Below, one piece after another: positions 34,992 through 45,832 of a DNA stretch of 64,000 bases (positions within the stretch are counted from its first letter, which is position 1; every line of letters begins with the position of its first letter). The notes below the pieces were generated by a model. The model had not been told where the DNA came from. It ran no database searches and was given only the letters and a program-made list of their open reading frames with translations. The translations under genes were made by a program, and so were the position numbers. The stretch is taken from assembly GCA_026182355.1 (NCBI GenBank), contig JAPFBL010000049.1, positions 4,795,001-4,859,000 of the forward strand. Reading direction: 5' to 3'. The stretch is from Hermatobates lingyangjiaoensis. Taxonomy: Eukaryota > Arthropoda > Insecta > Hemiptera > Hermatobatidae.

Positions 34992-34992
34992 C
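34560..34992. repeat. Small Penelope-like terminal scraps among (TA)n tracts
   Basis: 34590-34720, 34745-34830 and 34845-34870 carry short pieces of family 1 ends (AAGATTTCATATAAACAGGT, CAATGATCAAACCA, TTGTGGTTTGAT). 34891-34935 carries GAGTTAGCTTCAGCTACTCA as at 60046. (TA)n from 34937 to 34980. Confidence 0.5.
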
Positions 34993-35985
34993 AGATCTAA
35001 TAATAAACACGTGAAATTACAATCAATGATCAAACCACAATATTAAATTAAAAAAAAAGACTACAATCATTCAACCATAACAAGCCGTCTTTCTGAGAGT
35101 TAACAACCCAACTGAAACACTAGATGCAGACACATATGGTGAGGGGTTGGTTGGAGTGGGAGGGAAATTTTTGGAGCGATAGGGGCAATTGGGGAGTTGA
35201 AGAAAGTGTCAAGTATCCTTATATCTTTTTTCCAACGTAACTTGCCGTTGCGCTGTGGATACAACTGCAAGTTACTTGTTGCGTCTACAACAGTGATAGC
35301 AAACCTTTAAGATCGGTGTGTGAACAATTTTGAAAAAAGCAAAGCATAATTTTCATGGCATGGTGTCACACAACACAAAACTAAAAACTAAAAAAATAGT
35401 AATATTTACCATATACATCATGTAGGTTAATTATTTGTTTAATGCTATTTAAAACACAAAAACCAAAATCATGAAACCAGTAATTTACATGTAGGGACTT
35501 GTTTTACACATTTCATTGACACGTAACATACAAAATCAAATAATATATATTTAATTAGAAAAAGTATTTGACTGGAAAATAAATATAAATTTATACAATT
35601 AGAAAATGAGTATTATGACAAATTAGTGACTTTTCTGGTTCTGAAATCTGCTAAATCTTCTATTTTAGGTTTATAATGGTACATTTCTAGCCCAAGCAAA
35701 AGTAAAATGGAAAATTTTACAGTCATAAAAGCACTGACCTCATCTGTTATCCGATTCATTTGTTTCTCTTAATATTATTTGATAAATATTTGAATTACGA
35801 GTGTTATGTTTTTTTATCTTTGAAGATGCGTGTCACCAAAAATGAGCTCGTGTGTCATAGGTTTGCCATAACTGGTCTACAGCGTGCTTGATCGCCCTCT
35901 CTCTTTTCTCCAAAGACGGATTTTCAGAAAAACTGACTTAGTAAGTGTGTATCCTTTTTTTGTGCGTTACTCTTCTTCATTTTTC
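34993..35985. repeat. Right arm of the ~0.97-kb inverted duplication
   Basis: Reverse complement of 27708-28680. Includes a hAT-like MITE at 35291-35874 whose flanks GTCTACAA (35283-35290) and GTCTACAG (35875-35882) are the reverse complement of the octamer at the left-arm MITE. The MITE was therefore present before the arm was duplicated. Confidence 0.85.
35291..35874. mobile_element. hAT-like MITE, duplicated copy
   Basis: Ends CAGTGATAGCAAACCTTT and AGGTTTGCCATAACTG. Same element and insertion site as 27819-28375. Confidence 0.85.
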
Positions 35986-36064
35986 AACCTGGCCGAGCCA
36001 GGTCAGTGGACGCATTTACGTCTCCGTTCCTTCATTCTTTCTCCTTTTATTTTCTTTCTTTCTA

Positions 36065-36192
36065 CTCTCCTGAAGACGGCAAGTCGCCAAAATTATCGAG
36101 ATTCGTGAGTGTTCGTCCTTTTTCTTGTGTTCTCTAGCTGTAACTTTAATTATTTGTCCGTTTGGACCGTCTGATTTCAATTTCAATTCAAA

Positions 36193-36230
<38 letters not shown>
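36065..36230 (+). repeat. Penelope-like terminal module (family 5), second copy, with (TA)n
   Basis: TCTC CTGAAGA C GGC...GCC with AAAA instead of GAAA, then CGAGATTCGTGAGTG, and GTCCGTTTGGACCGTC at 36156-36171, then (TA)n at 36196-36230. Confidence 0.65.
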
Positions 36231-36233
<3 letters not shown>

Positions 36234-36514
36234 TATATTTAGGAAGCAGTCCTTCATTTATACAGGTTTGATTAAATAATACGCCATATTTACGGTTGAT
36301 TAGTTTCCTTGTGTATTTCTCAAGGGATCTGAATAATCTTCTTGTACAAACATCTAAATTGAATAGAACATTTCCAATGGTTCCATTGTCTTTACATCTT
36401 GCATTTCCACTAATTTTACTATTGTCACAACAGTCACAACTAGTACTATTACTATTACTACTACTACTATTATCATATATATATATATATATATAATATA
36501 CTAAAACACTTTTT

Positions 36515-37975
36515 CGTTGGAAATACGATCCAAAACGGACAAATATAGTTCAATATAGACAAAAAACATAGAGAAATCAAAAGAACACACTTACAGTCTC
36601 TAATTTTCGGTTTGAACCGTCTTCAGGAGAGTTCCTCAACAATAGTTCTGTCATTACTTCCGTCCATTCTAAACCCTCTAATCCCCAATTATATCTACAC
36701 TTCAATAGCTGCCACCCTCCCCATATTAAGAAATCCATTTCTAGATCCTTCTCCATACGAATTCACCGGTTTTATAACAGACTACAAGATAAACACCCAC
36801 ATATCAATAGCCTAAAAAGTAAATTTGTAGAGCGAGGTTACCCTCTCCCCTTCCTAACAAGAAGACTGGTTCCTGCCACGACCCCACACAATACTACATC
36901 GACTTCCTCTTCCTCTCCATCTGGGTCTCCCTACCTTATAACAACCTACTTCCCAGGTATCCACAGACTGGGTACAATCATTAAAGAACTTTTCCCGATC
37001 ATATCCTCTTCCCCCGCCACCTCCAAAACCTTTCCTAATCCGCCACGCCTATCCTACAGACGTCCTCCCAACCTTGGCAATTTTCTTTCGCACAGGAAGC
37101 TAACCTCCACGAGGGCAAACAGTTTGCCCTCGGGAGCGCAATTGTGCGGACGTCGAGATTGCCTCACGTGTCCCATTATCAATCCCCAACCACACTTCAC
37201 GCTCCCCCCATAACACCCTCTATCCTGTTGCAACTGACTGCTCGTGTACCTCCAAAACTGTATGTACCGTTTGGAGTGTACCAAGTGTGATTCGTTCTAC
37301 GTAGGCCAAGCAACCACCAAGCTTAGTCTCCGTATGAACAATCAGAGAGCTTCAGTCAATAGTCGCTCCCATCTTCCCACTGCCATACATGCCAATAGCC
37401 ACGGTCTTCCTTTTAATGAGTGCTACAGGTTACAGATTCTGCGATAAATACCATAGACTGCAAAGATCTCACACTATGAGCCTCCGAAGAAGCCCATATT
37501 TGGTTATTAAGTGCGCACAGTGCACCTGGCCTCAATCAAAAGCGATAATGTTTAAAAGTTCCTTGCCTTTTCATATTTTATCATCAATTTTTTTTTTAAA
37601 TTATTTCATTTATTATTATTATTATTTGTATTCTCAGTTTTATTTTATTCTATCATAGCTTAGTACGTACTTTTATTTATGTATCAATTTCTCTGTTCGT
37701 TAATATGTATCAATTTCCCTTAATTTTTTGTTTTATTTATTTATTGTTTTCATATTCCACTAATTTAATGTAATTATAAATTGATTCCTGTCTACCTTAT
37801 TTTCTGTGACCGGGCGCGCATGCGGCAACACTGTTGGTCTCCAACCGTCTCTGAACCAGTGCGCTTGGTTTCCCTCTCTTATCTCTCCTGAAGACGGTTC
37901 AAACCGAAAATTAGAGACTGTAAGTGTGTTCTTTTGATTTATCTATGTTTCTTTGTCTATATTGAACTATATATA
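36515..37975 (+). mobile_element. Penelope-like element, C-terminal half with GIY-YIG (family 2)
   Basis: A reversed family 2 terminal module at 36515-36640 is followed by broken coding sequence: LYLHFNSCHPPHIKKSI near 36690-36740, RGYPLPFLTRR near 36835-36870, then ITTYFPGIHRLGTIIKE near 36940-36990. A Cys-rich RRDCLTCPIINP block follows near 37150-37185. The GIY-YIG domain lies at 37245-37440 (MYRLECTKCDSFYVGQA, LSLRMNNQR). The conserved end (ASEEAHIWL-like) near 37480 is in shifted frame. The 3' UTR then leads to a family 2 terminus. Compared with full PLEs the RT N-terminal two thirds are missing. Confidence 0.8.
37884..37917 (+). ncRNA. Hammerhead-like motif at the 3' end of the family 2 Penelope-like element
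   Basis: TCTC / GAGA stem I, CTGAAGA, C, GGTT/ACC stem, GAAA, AATT, A. It is followed directly by CTGTAAGTGTGTTC. This position, downstream of a GIY-YIG coding end, ties the motif to a Penelope-like element. Confidence 0.5.
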
Positions 37976-37976
37976 T

Positions 37977-38165
37977 GATCAAAGCACAACTTGAAATGAG
38001 AAAAGAAGACTAAGATCTTTCAAACCTAACAAGCGGTTTCTAATAAGTTTGTCTCTGACTCGTCAATTGGGTTTTTGACTCTACCGAACACCGCTTGTTA
38101 CGGTTGAGAGATCTTGCTTCTTATTTCCCATATCACATGGTGGTTTGATCATCGATTGTAATTTG
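37977..38165. repeat. Family 1 termini, degenerate inverted pair
   Basis: GATCAAAGCACAACTTGAAA (minus) and TTTTTGACTCTACCGAACAC to ATTGTAATTTGATGTGTTTA (plus), with a core that has lost CTGACGA. Confidence 0.55.
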
Positions 38166-38189
38166 ATGTGTTTATTGTGATGATTGTTG

Positions 38190-38585
38190 TGTATATAGGA
38201 TAGCTTGTACTGATTGCGAAATGTCTTATACTGGGCAAACGATTAAAGGTCTCCTTACAAGATAAAACAACACAAATATTCAATCAGACGGGAAGACGAA
38301 AAGAGTGTCTTGTTCATACATGTAAGTAACAAAAATCATGCAATAAATTGGGACGAAGCTAAGGAATTATTTTTTGTGTCTTCAGAAAGAAAATAGAATA
38401 TTATTGTAAGTGCACTCATAAAGAACTTTTATGGTAAATTATTGAATAATAGTCCTGGACTCTTTACAAATTTGATGAAATATTGATAAAGAAATATTTA
38501 AGCAGAGCAAGACTCCTTCAATTTTAGGAACATTAAAGTCAGTCAGGGATGCCAGTAATTCTGAAGACTTCCATCAACCAGGTTA
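38190..38585 (+). pseudogene. Penelope-like GIY-YIG fragment
   Basis: Near 38205-38260 the frame reads RIACTDCEMSYTGQTIKGLL, a GIY-YIG start with the TGQT motif. A shifted frame gives HVSNKNHAINWDEAKELFF near 38318-38372, matching the His/Trp block typical of these endonucleases. It is a different lineage from the 37.3- and 59.2-kb copies and closer to the 21.3-kb one. Stops throughout. Confidence 0.6.
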
Positions 38586-38589
38586 ACTT

Positions 38590-40851
38590 GTAATTATTTT
38601 TTGTTTTAGCTCATTTAGGTCTCTGATGTTGTTATAACAAAAGGCCTTAGAGGATTGTATCCAATACATATTTTTGTCATTTTGGTTATTTAATCCATAT
38701 TTTATATCAAGAGTTATTGTCAATTATTAATTTTTCACACTTACAAACTCAAAATTTCGGACAATCCGTCTTCAGGAAAATAGAGAAATGCAATAACAAT
38801 AAAAACAATTTTATGACTATTAATGACCAATTATTGATTGGAAGTTGGTTTTAATAATGTAAAGATCTGTGAAGTTACAAAAATTGTTTTAATGTGCCTT
38901 ATATTTATTGTACAAAGTACTGTGAGTATTAACAGAGTTAATAGTTTGAAGTATCAACAACACTTTAATGATAAACAAGTAGAGTGTAATGAAGAAATCA
39001 AAATGAAATAAACAATGCATATGTGAAGTTAATAAGCAAATAGATTTGCCAATGTGAGGTGATTAGAAATTGAATTTTAGAACTTAATGGATGATGACTA
39101 TTTATAAAGTAAGACACCAGAGTTTCTCAAAAAAATGATTAACGGTAGTGGAATAATACCCCTGATGAAAACGGACTTTTTTTTAGAAATAACCAATATC
39201 TATATTTCTAGAGGTTAAAATCTTGTGAATGGAAAAAAAAAAGGGGGCTCCAGTCACCAACTCTAGATTATTTCGAGGTAGAAAACTATTCAAAATACAT
39301 TTTCTTCATAATTGAAGAAATTATTCTAGCTAAGTTAAAATCAATGATTTAATAACATTAATTTCACATATATCTGAGAATACATTTAGTTAGAGTATAG
39401 AACACTCCACATTTATTTCTTTCAAACAAAGCCACTTTTTCAGCGATTTTGAACAGAGTACTCTAAATAAATTGAACTAAAATAAAGCAATTTAAGTTCA
39501 CTAAACTTACCTAATTAAATACTTTTTTAAAATCATTCAAAAGTAAACTACTCTTTTGGAATCCTTAAAGAGTTGTCACGTGAATTAGGAAATACCTTCA
39601 TAATTAAGTATGCACATTTAATAATTAAAATTAATTTATTTTAAAATTTAGCTGCATGTTTCCCTTGAACACAGATATTTCTACCTTTGCATGTCTTCTA
39701 ACAAAAGTTGGGAATACTTATGGACACAAAATAACCAATTGCTAACAAAGGCACTTCCTAAGAGAGATAATGAATTAAAGAAATGAAGCTGACAATTCAA
39801 AATTCTAAGGCTATTTATTTAAAGTACATATAAGTGTCAAATATGGGTACCTTGTCAATCATTATAAAACCATAAAACATCCATATTATTAAATCCACTC
39901 TTAATAAAGTGTAACACAATAATTATTATTATCATTACTTTAAGTTTGCCTCCATCAAGCTATTCTTTTTTTCATTGAGCTTCAGAACAAAGTCCTGCCG
40001 AGAAAATGTTTAGCAGGAGTTTGCAGAAGGTTAAATTTCTCATTTTTTAAATAAGTACAATAAAGGTCATCTAATCAACTGTGAAAATAACCAAACTCTG
40101 AAATGTTGAACCAACGAAATACAAATTATACATTTCAGTTAGATTAAAGTTTGAAAGTGACCCAATTAAATCGTATGAAGACTAAGGAAAGACAGGCTAA
40201 TAAATTACTTATTTATTATGCTCGGCCCCAAAATTATTTCAATACTGGTCACGTTATCAATGAAGTTCGACTGTGAGCATATTTCGAATGCGGGTTTTTA
40301 ATTTAAATTTAGGGGTTCTAGATTTTTCAATAGAGGTCAGTGGAAAAGTGGGAAGGTTTGATATCAAGAAACTAGTATAACCTCCTACATGTTTTTTAAA
40401 CCTTTTGAAGATTTTTCCAGTTAAACTCTGGGTCCTAAAATATACTTGTAACTATTTATGTTACTGTTAACCTATAGTACCAATAAAGCTGTACTTCCTT
40501 AATTCTATGGGAATCAATTGTAAGCATACTTTGTTAGCCAAGTTTTTAGTTTGCATTTAGTTCTAAAATTTTGTTCTTGGAGTTGGATGGAGGTATAGAA
40601 TAATGTCAGGAAACCCCTCTTTTTATATGTCCGTAAACATTTCTGCAATCTCTCTGGCTTACCATCTCTCCTTTAAATTCTATGCGGTCTCAAAACCAAT
40701 TCTAGCCCAAATATATAAGTCTCCAAACAAAAAATTCTGTTTTATTTGAACATTAATATATTAATCACTCACTTTACAAAAACATTAATTTGACAAGTCT
40801 TAAAACAGAATAAATACAATAAAATAAATATATGGAAACAGATATACGAAC
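38590..40851. other. Intronic sequence, little recognised
   Basis: Apart from a reversed module-like piece at 38745-38785 (ATTTCGGACAATCCGTCTTC), I see no repeats or coding sequence. Confidence 0.5.
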
Positions 40852-41103
40852 CTTCTTTACCCCCTTGAACATAAAAATATAGAGTTCCCTACCAATATTG
40901 TAACATATTCGTTCACTATTTCCTCCTTGATCAGGTACAGTAACAAAGGAAACTTTAACCGACGTAGAGCCATGAGTATTCGTATATCCAACGCGATTAG
41001 GTCGAGAATATTCAGACAAAGTCATTAACCGATAAACACCTTCCCGAGTAATAAACTGAGTCTTTAACTCTTCTTTACCACCAGCATCCACACTCAGTGC
41101 CAT
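40852..41103 (-). CDS. WDR20: WDR20-like WD40 protein, first coding exon
   Basis: 84 codons from ATG at 41103 to AAG, followed by donor GTTCGT (40851), phase 0. It encodes a block resembling MALS..GGKEELKTQF, then REGVYRLMTLSEYSRPNRVG, a variable linker, and GRELYIFMFKGVKK. The next exon starts AGDLTKPIDK, reproducing the family order GVKK-A-DL-KPIDK. An out-of-frame ATG 14 bases upstream might lower initiation. The promoter and 5' UTR were not located. Confidence 0.95.
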
Positions 41104-42746
41104 GAATATTTCGTCATGAAACCATCAGTTCAATAAATTTGTCACACTTTTTTAAAATTGTTTATATATTCAACTAAACTTCAAAGAAGGACTAGAAGGC
41201 ACTGTTATCAACAGTGTTGTCTCACAACATTTCAAACTACAATTAAAACTATCATCTTGAAAACAAAATACTAAGAACAAATTGATCATTATTCAATTAG
41301 AAAAATTATGCGGGGTTATATAAATTCACACATTTATTAAATGACTTTTTACATATAATTTTTGTAGGGCAATATTAATTATTTCTTATAATTTATTTAT
41401 GTTTTGATGATGATTTCATTATAGTACTAATGATTGTCATATAATTAATGTTACATAATGAGTACATGTGTCAAATACTATATAATAACAAATACTTTGC
41501 ATACATTACATGTTCCAAACTTACTTTTTTAATTTCTCCCCGAAGTTACCTTGGAGAAAAATTATAATAAAATATTTAATTCTGAGTTACATTTTAAAAT
41601 AAGTTTCAGTTTTCTTTCATTAAATAAAGCTAATAAACAAGTAATGTAAAATTATCGATAATAAAATTCAAGTTAACAAAATTTGGAACTCTCGATGTAT
41701 GTGTATATCAATAGATATTATCACAATGTACTTAAAGACCCAAATTTGTTGCTTTGTAAGATCAGCAACCAACCAACACTAACCTAGCAATGTTCAGAAA
41801 TTAGAATTTAGTTATTTATTTTAAATTATATTCTGAACTTCTGTCCCATAATATATTGTTGTTCCTTCTAGGCTAAAGCAGTGTTTGGCATGATTTCGAT
41901 ACTTGAATCGATATCTGAAAAAAGTTGAAATCTAAAACACACGTTTAAAACATTTGTTTAGAACAAAGAAGTGATTTTCCCTCAAAGTTTCTTCAAGTAT
42001 ATTCTCATTTACAGTGTATTTTGAAACAGAAATTAGGAGAGTTGTTCGTAAAGGAGGCTTTTTCATAATTTCCCCTTACAGAGGAATGTTTTTTTCTTAG
42101 TGAGCACCACAAAAAGTAAGAACTTGAAATGAAACTAATAAAATCAGTAACAAAAAGAAACTGGGACCATAAAGATCAAAATGTCATATTGTATCTAAAA
42201 TTTAGTTTTGAATTCAATGTCAAGATTTTATATTTATTATATATGTACAATAATATTATTATTATTAGATACAAAATATTAAATGAAACATATGTATATT
42301 GAATTTTATATGTATATAATGTGTTCAATATTCTATAAATTTTTCCTGAAATATCAACAATTGTGATAGTGCAATTGACACAATGATGTGAATTTATAGC
42401 GTTGGATTATTAAATGTGATAGAGATGTATTATCATAATAGATATATTAAGCGCTTAGAAGATCTAAAATATTTATGAAGTTTGAAACTAATGAAACCAA
42501 ACAAACTATAGCTATTACCTCTAACTGCTATATTATTAAGAATATTTGTAATAATATTTAATTTTTATTATTATTAATCCCATTAAATATTGCTAGAATT
42601 AAACATATAAATAAAAACAATTGATTTTCATTTGTGAACACAAAATCAAAACTAAAGGATATGTTTCCGGATATGGAAAAGATTGACTATATATTGACTA
42701 AGTGATTGGGTTAAGTTTCAAATTTCCATTTTAAAATTATCTAAAA
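41104..42746. other. Upstream of the WDR20-like gene; no feature recognised
   Basis: Expected to contain the promoter and 5' UTR of the minus-strand gene. It is AT-rich, with no clear TATA/initiator pair and no repeat family recognised. Confidence 0.4.
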
Positions 42747-44363
42747 AAAATCTGGAGTGGCCTACACTCTACTTTACTATAAGTAACTCAATGTCAAATT
42801 TCTTGAGTATATAAAACATAACGTATCATTTAAGCATAACATAAATATCTAAATGGGATATAATTATTAGCATTGCATTCGTGAGGTAGTACAGATAGTG
42901 ATTGAAGGACATATCAATTTATAAGCTTATTTTTGTACATCACAAATAATTTCATTAGTATAACTACAGCAGTAATAACATTTCTGAAAAACCAATGTGA
43001 ACATTTCTTGAAACGAAATATTATCCTACAAGAGAACATGGCTATTGTTCAAATAGCCAGTAGATTTCTTACATCGTTTACTTGACATCCTTCTACATTG
43101 AATATTAATGTAAAATTTTCAAATTTGAAACAGTAAAATACTCTTTTTTTCTCTGAAAAACATCTTAAACAGCGAAGAAAATGTTGTTTTAAGGTGATTT
43201 GTTAATTAAAGATGTACGATAATTACATTTATTAATCTCTAAACGAAAGATTTATATTTTGAATTATCTATTACATTTTTGGTTTTTAACAGAATTATTA
43301 TACTGGGAATTTTATGGCTTCTTAGTATTTAATAAGATCATTTTCCTTCCCCTTTGTCAAATAACATATATACGAATTTTTTTTTAATGAGTGTTATCAT
43401 TTACCTGCACATTATTATTCCTCTTACATCTCTTATAAGTCAATAATATATTTTCATTTTTCCATTAGAAACATCAATTTTATCTCATTGGATTCGCTCA
43501 AAAAATTTCTAAGTCAATGTAAACAATGTAAAAAAATACAAAAAATTCGACAAGTATAGCAGGTGATCTCTTAGTCTAAGATAAACAAAGAGTTTTTATA
43601 TCGTTATTGCTCTTTCCCGTAATTGAAACTTCATGATCTTTTTTTTATGAATTACTAATTTTTTGTTCCATTTTTGGTCAAATTTTCATTATTTTTTAAC
43701 GAGCCGTTTAGCGTCAAAAAAACATTTTCTGAAAACACAAATCGTACTGTAACGCCCCATTAGCGAATGTAATTTTGAATAAAAATATCTCAACTCATTC
43801 TACACATAATGTTCTATTTATAGGCATAGTTTCATTCTTGTCCGTCAAACAGTATGGCTTGTATCGCTCTCACAAGGTTTGAGATTGAATTATTAGTCAA
43901 AATTTTTACATTTTATTGAAAAAAAAATATTTCCTGTTGTCTTAAAATTCTGAATATATTTTTCGTTTGTTGCATTTGAAACCTCAAAGATAATGTCAAA
44001 ATTTCAAAACTCTAGGGTTATCAGTTTAGGAGAAATAAATGTTTTAAAAAAAACGGTTTTTGGCAAAAAAAGTGACTTTCCCATCATGCATGATTCTTCC
44101 CAAACAATAGGGATCTTCGTCTTTATGAGGCCCATTTTTGTGTAAAATATCAACTTGATCCATCAAAGATTCTGGACCATAGCGTGGTAACAAGCAATGC
44201 TATCACACTCACCCACCCACCCACCCACCCACCCACACACACACAGACATCATCGTAAAAACGTCATAAAACGACTTCTGGGACCTCAAAACATGTAATT
44301 CCGTCAAAATCTCAAGATCGAATTTTTTCACGATCACTATACTTTACTTATAGTAAAGTAAAA
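42747..44363 (+). repeat. R1 repeat copy H, both ends
   Basis: Left end TCTGGAGTGGCCTACACTC at 42755 with TTTACTATAAGTAA, right hairpin ACTTTACTTATAGTAAAGT at 44340-44358. A (CCCA)n/(CA)n tract lies at 44211-44245 just upstream of ACAGACATCATCG. About 600 bp shorter than copy D. No ORF. Confidence 0.85.
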
Positions 44364-44429
44364 ATGAGTGTTCTCCCGACTTTAATGAAAGTAGATCTTG
44401 AAAAGAATATTGGCAAAAATTTCATTACT

Positions 44430-44827
44430 TTATCTTTACATTACTGTAAGTAAAGTATATGTAGTACTCGTAAAAAAATTTTATATCGAGATTTTGACGG
44501 ATCAAATTAATATTTTACACGAAATGAGGTCCATAGTGTAGATGGCCTTATTGTTTGAGAGCAAATGTGCATGATGGGTAAGTCACTTTTTTTTGCTAAA
44601 ATCTGTTTTTAGACAACAATTTTTTCTCCTAAACTACTAACTACTGAGTCTTGAAATGTTGGCATTATCATAGGAGCAACAAAACTAATAGCTCAAACAA
44701 CTCTCAGATTTGTTAAAACAGCTGCAAATATTTCTTTTTAGTAAAATATAACAAATTTGACTTATGATTCAATGTGAAAGCTTGTAAGGAGGATACAATA
44801 CGTACCGTTCAACGAATCAAAATGAAA
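44430..44827 (-). repeat. R1 repeat copy L (right end, reversed)
   Basis: TTACTGTAAGTAAAGTATA, then ATCGAGATTTTGACGGATCA, TTGTTTGAGAGCAAATGTGC, and ends abruptly at an A where a Helitron starts. Confidence 0.7.
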
Positions 44828-45356
44828 TCTACATAAATAAAAGAATGATTTTGTCTGTACATTGCTTAGAACTGACTCATTTCAAGTTTTCTTTACGTTT
44901 CATACATTAGAGAAACCGAATCCACCCTTAGAAAATTTTTTATCAGTTTTTCGGTTTGTCTGCAAAATTTTGTCACAAGTAAACTCAGCCACCATAAGAC
45001 ATATCAAGCTGAAACTTTGACAGTAAATTTGTGTATCTCTAACTTAAAATATAGTCTCTGAATTGATGTTAAATTTAACATAGAAGAGAAGTTATGGACG
45101 TTTAAAGCAAAAACGTTTGTCACAAGTAAACTCAGCCACCATGAGACATAGCGAGCTGAAACTTCGACACTAGAGTTGTGTATGCCTAATTTTAAATGTA
45201 GGCTCTGAATACATTGATAATTCAGTGCCAAAACAAAGTTATGAACCTTTAATAGCTATTTTGCTAACTTCACAGACATGTTTATTTTGAAAATATACAA
45301 GTGTAGCAGGTAGGTATTGTTAGTTGATTTTAATTTCATTTGACCATATGTATATA
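44828..45356 (+). mobile_element. Helitron 5' portion
   Basis: TCTACATAAATAAAAGAATG at 44828 matches the start of the Helitron at 31343 and the similarity continues through TTGTCACAAGTAAACTCAGC repeats to TTGATTTTAATTTCATTTGA. It is cut by a second, opposite Helitron fragment. Confidence 0.8.
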
Positions 45357-45832
45357 CTAGCAATACATATACATACATACGTACTCGTCTTTGACGGAAT
45401 CAAAAATTCTATTATACTTGGTATATCAAAATGCTATTAGAAATTATGGAATAGTAGATAATATCATTATTGGTACAGTGTTAAGAAAATGCCTCTGTAT
45501 ACACTACATTAGATGTCTGCCCTTTAGGTTCATGGAAGAACAAATAGTTGGAACCTCTGACTCTTGAGGAAGTAAACTACAGTTGGCCATGTGAGAAAAG
45601 TTGTCCCGCTAACTTGAATTCCTGCGTTAGATAAAGTTACCCCTTGCGACTTAGTTAATGTCATCGCGAAATAAACTCTGACAGGACATTGCAATCGTTT
45701 CAACGGAAACAGATAGTGGCTCGGAATCAATGGTATACGTGGTATATACACAGATTCCCCAATACCAAACCCAGTCATGATGTCCGCCTCTATGGCATAT
45801 CTGTGCAGAGCACGAACTCAGAGTCCTGCAGG
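45357..45832 (-). mobile_element. Helitron 3' portion, reversed
   Basis: On the minus strand the piece ends with CGTCAAAGACG (45405-45395) and CTAG (45360-45357). Unlike the other copies, the stretch between hairpin and CTAG is lengthened by GTAT repeats. It includes a Pif1 relic. Confidence 0.75.
45480..45815 (-). pseudogene. Helitron Pif1-like helicase C-terminal relic
   Basis: Minus-strand reading MTGFGIGESVYIPRIPLIPS, then FPLKRLQCPVRVYFAMTLTK, SQGVTLSNAGIQVSGTTF, better preserved than the 32.3-kb copy, followed by a frameshift before the terminal SHGQLY/CSR part. These blocks form the last motifs of the Helitron helicase. The N-terminal helicase and Rep domains are absent. Confidence 0.85.

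Larger units (their letters stand above)
26540..40851 (-). other. WDR20-like intron 1, 14.3 kb
   Basis: Runs from donor GTTCGT at 40851 to the acceptor at 26540-26541. It holds Penelope-like fragments, a 1-kb inverted duplication, an errantivirus relic, R1 copies and a Helitron. Confidence 0.85.

Noticed and set aside
45004..45231. 75-codon minus-strand frame
   Set aside because: Lies in the tandemly repeated non-coding 5' part of a Helitron.
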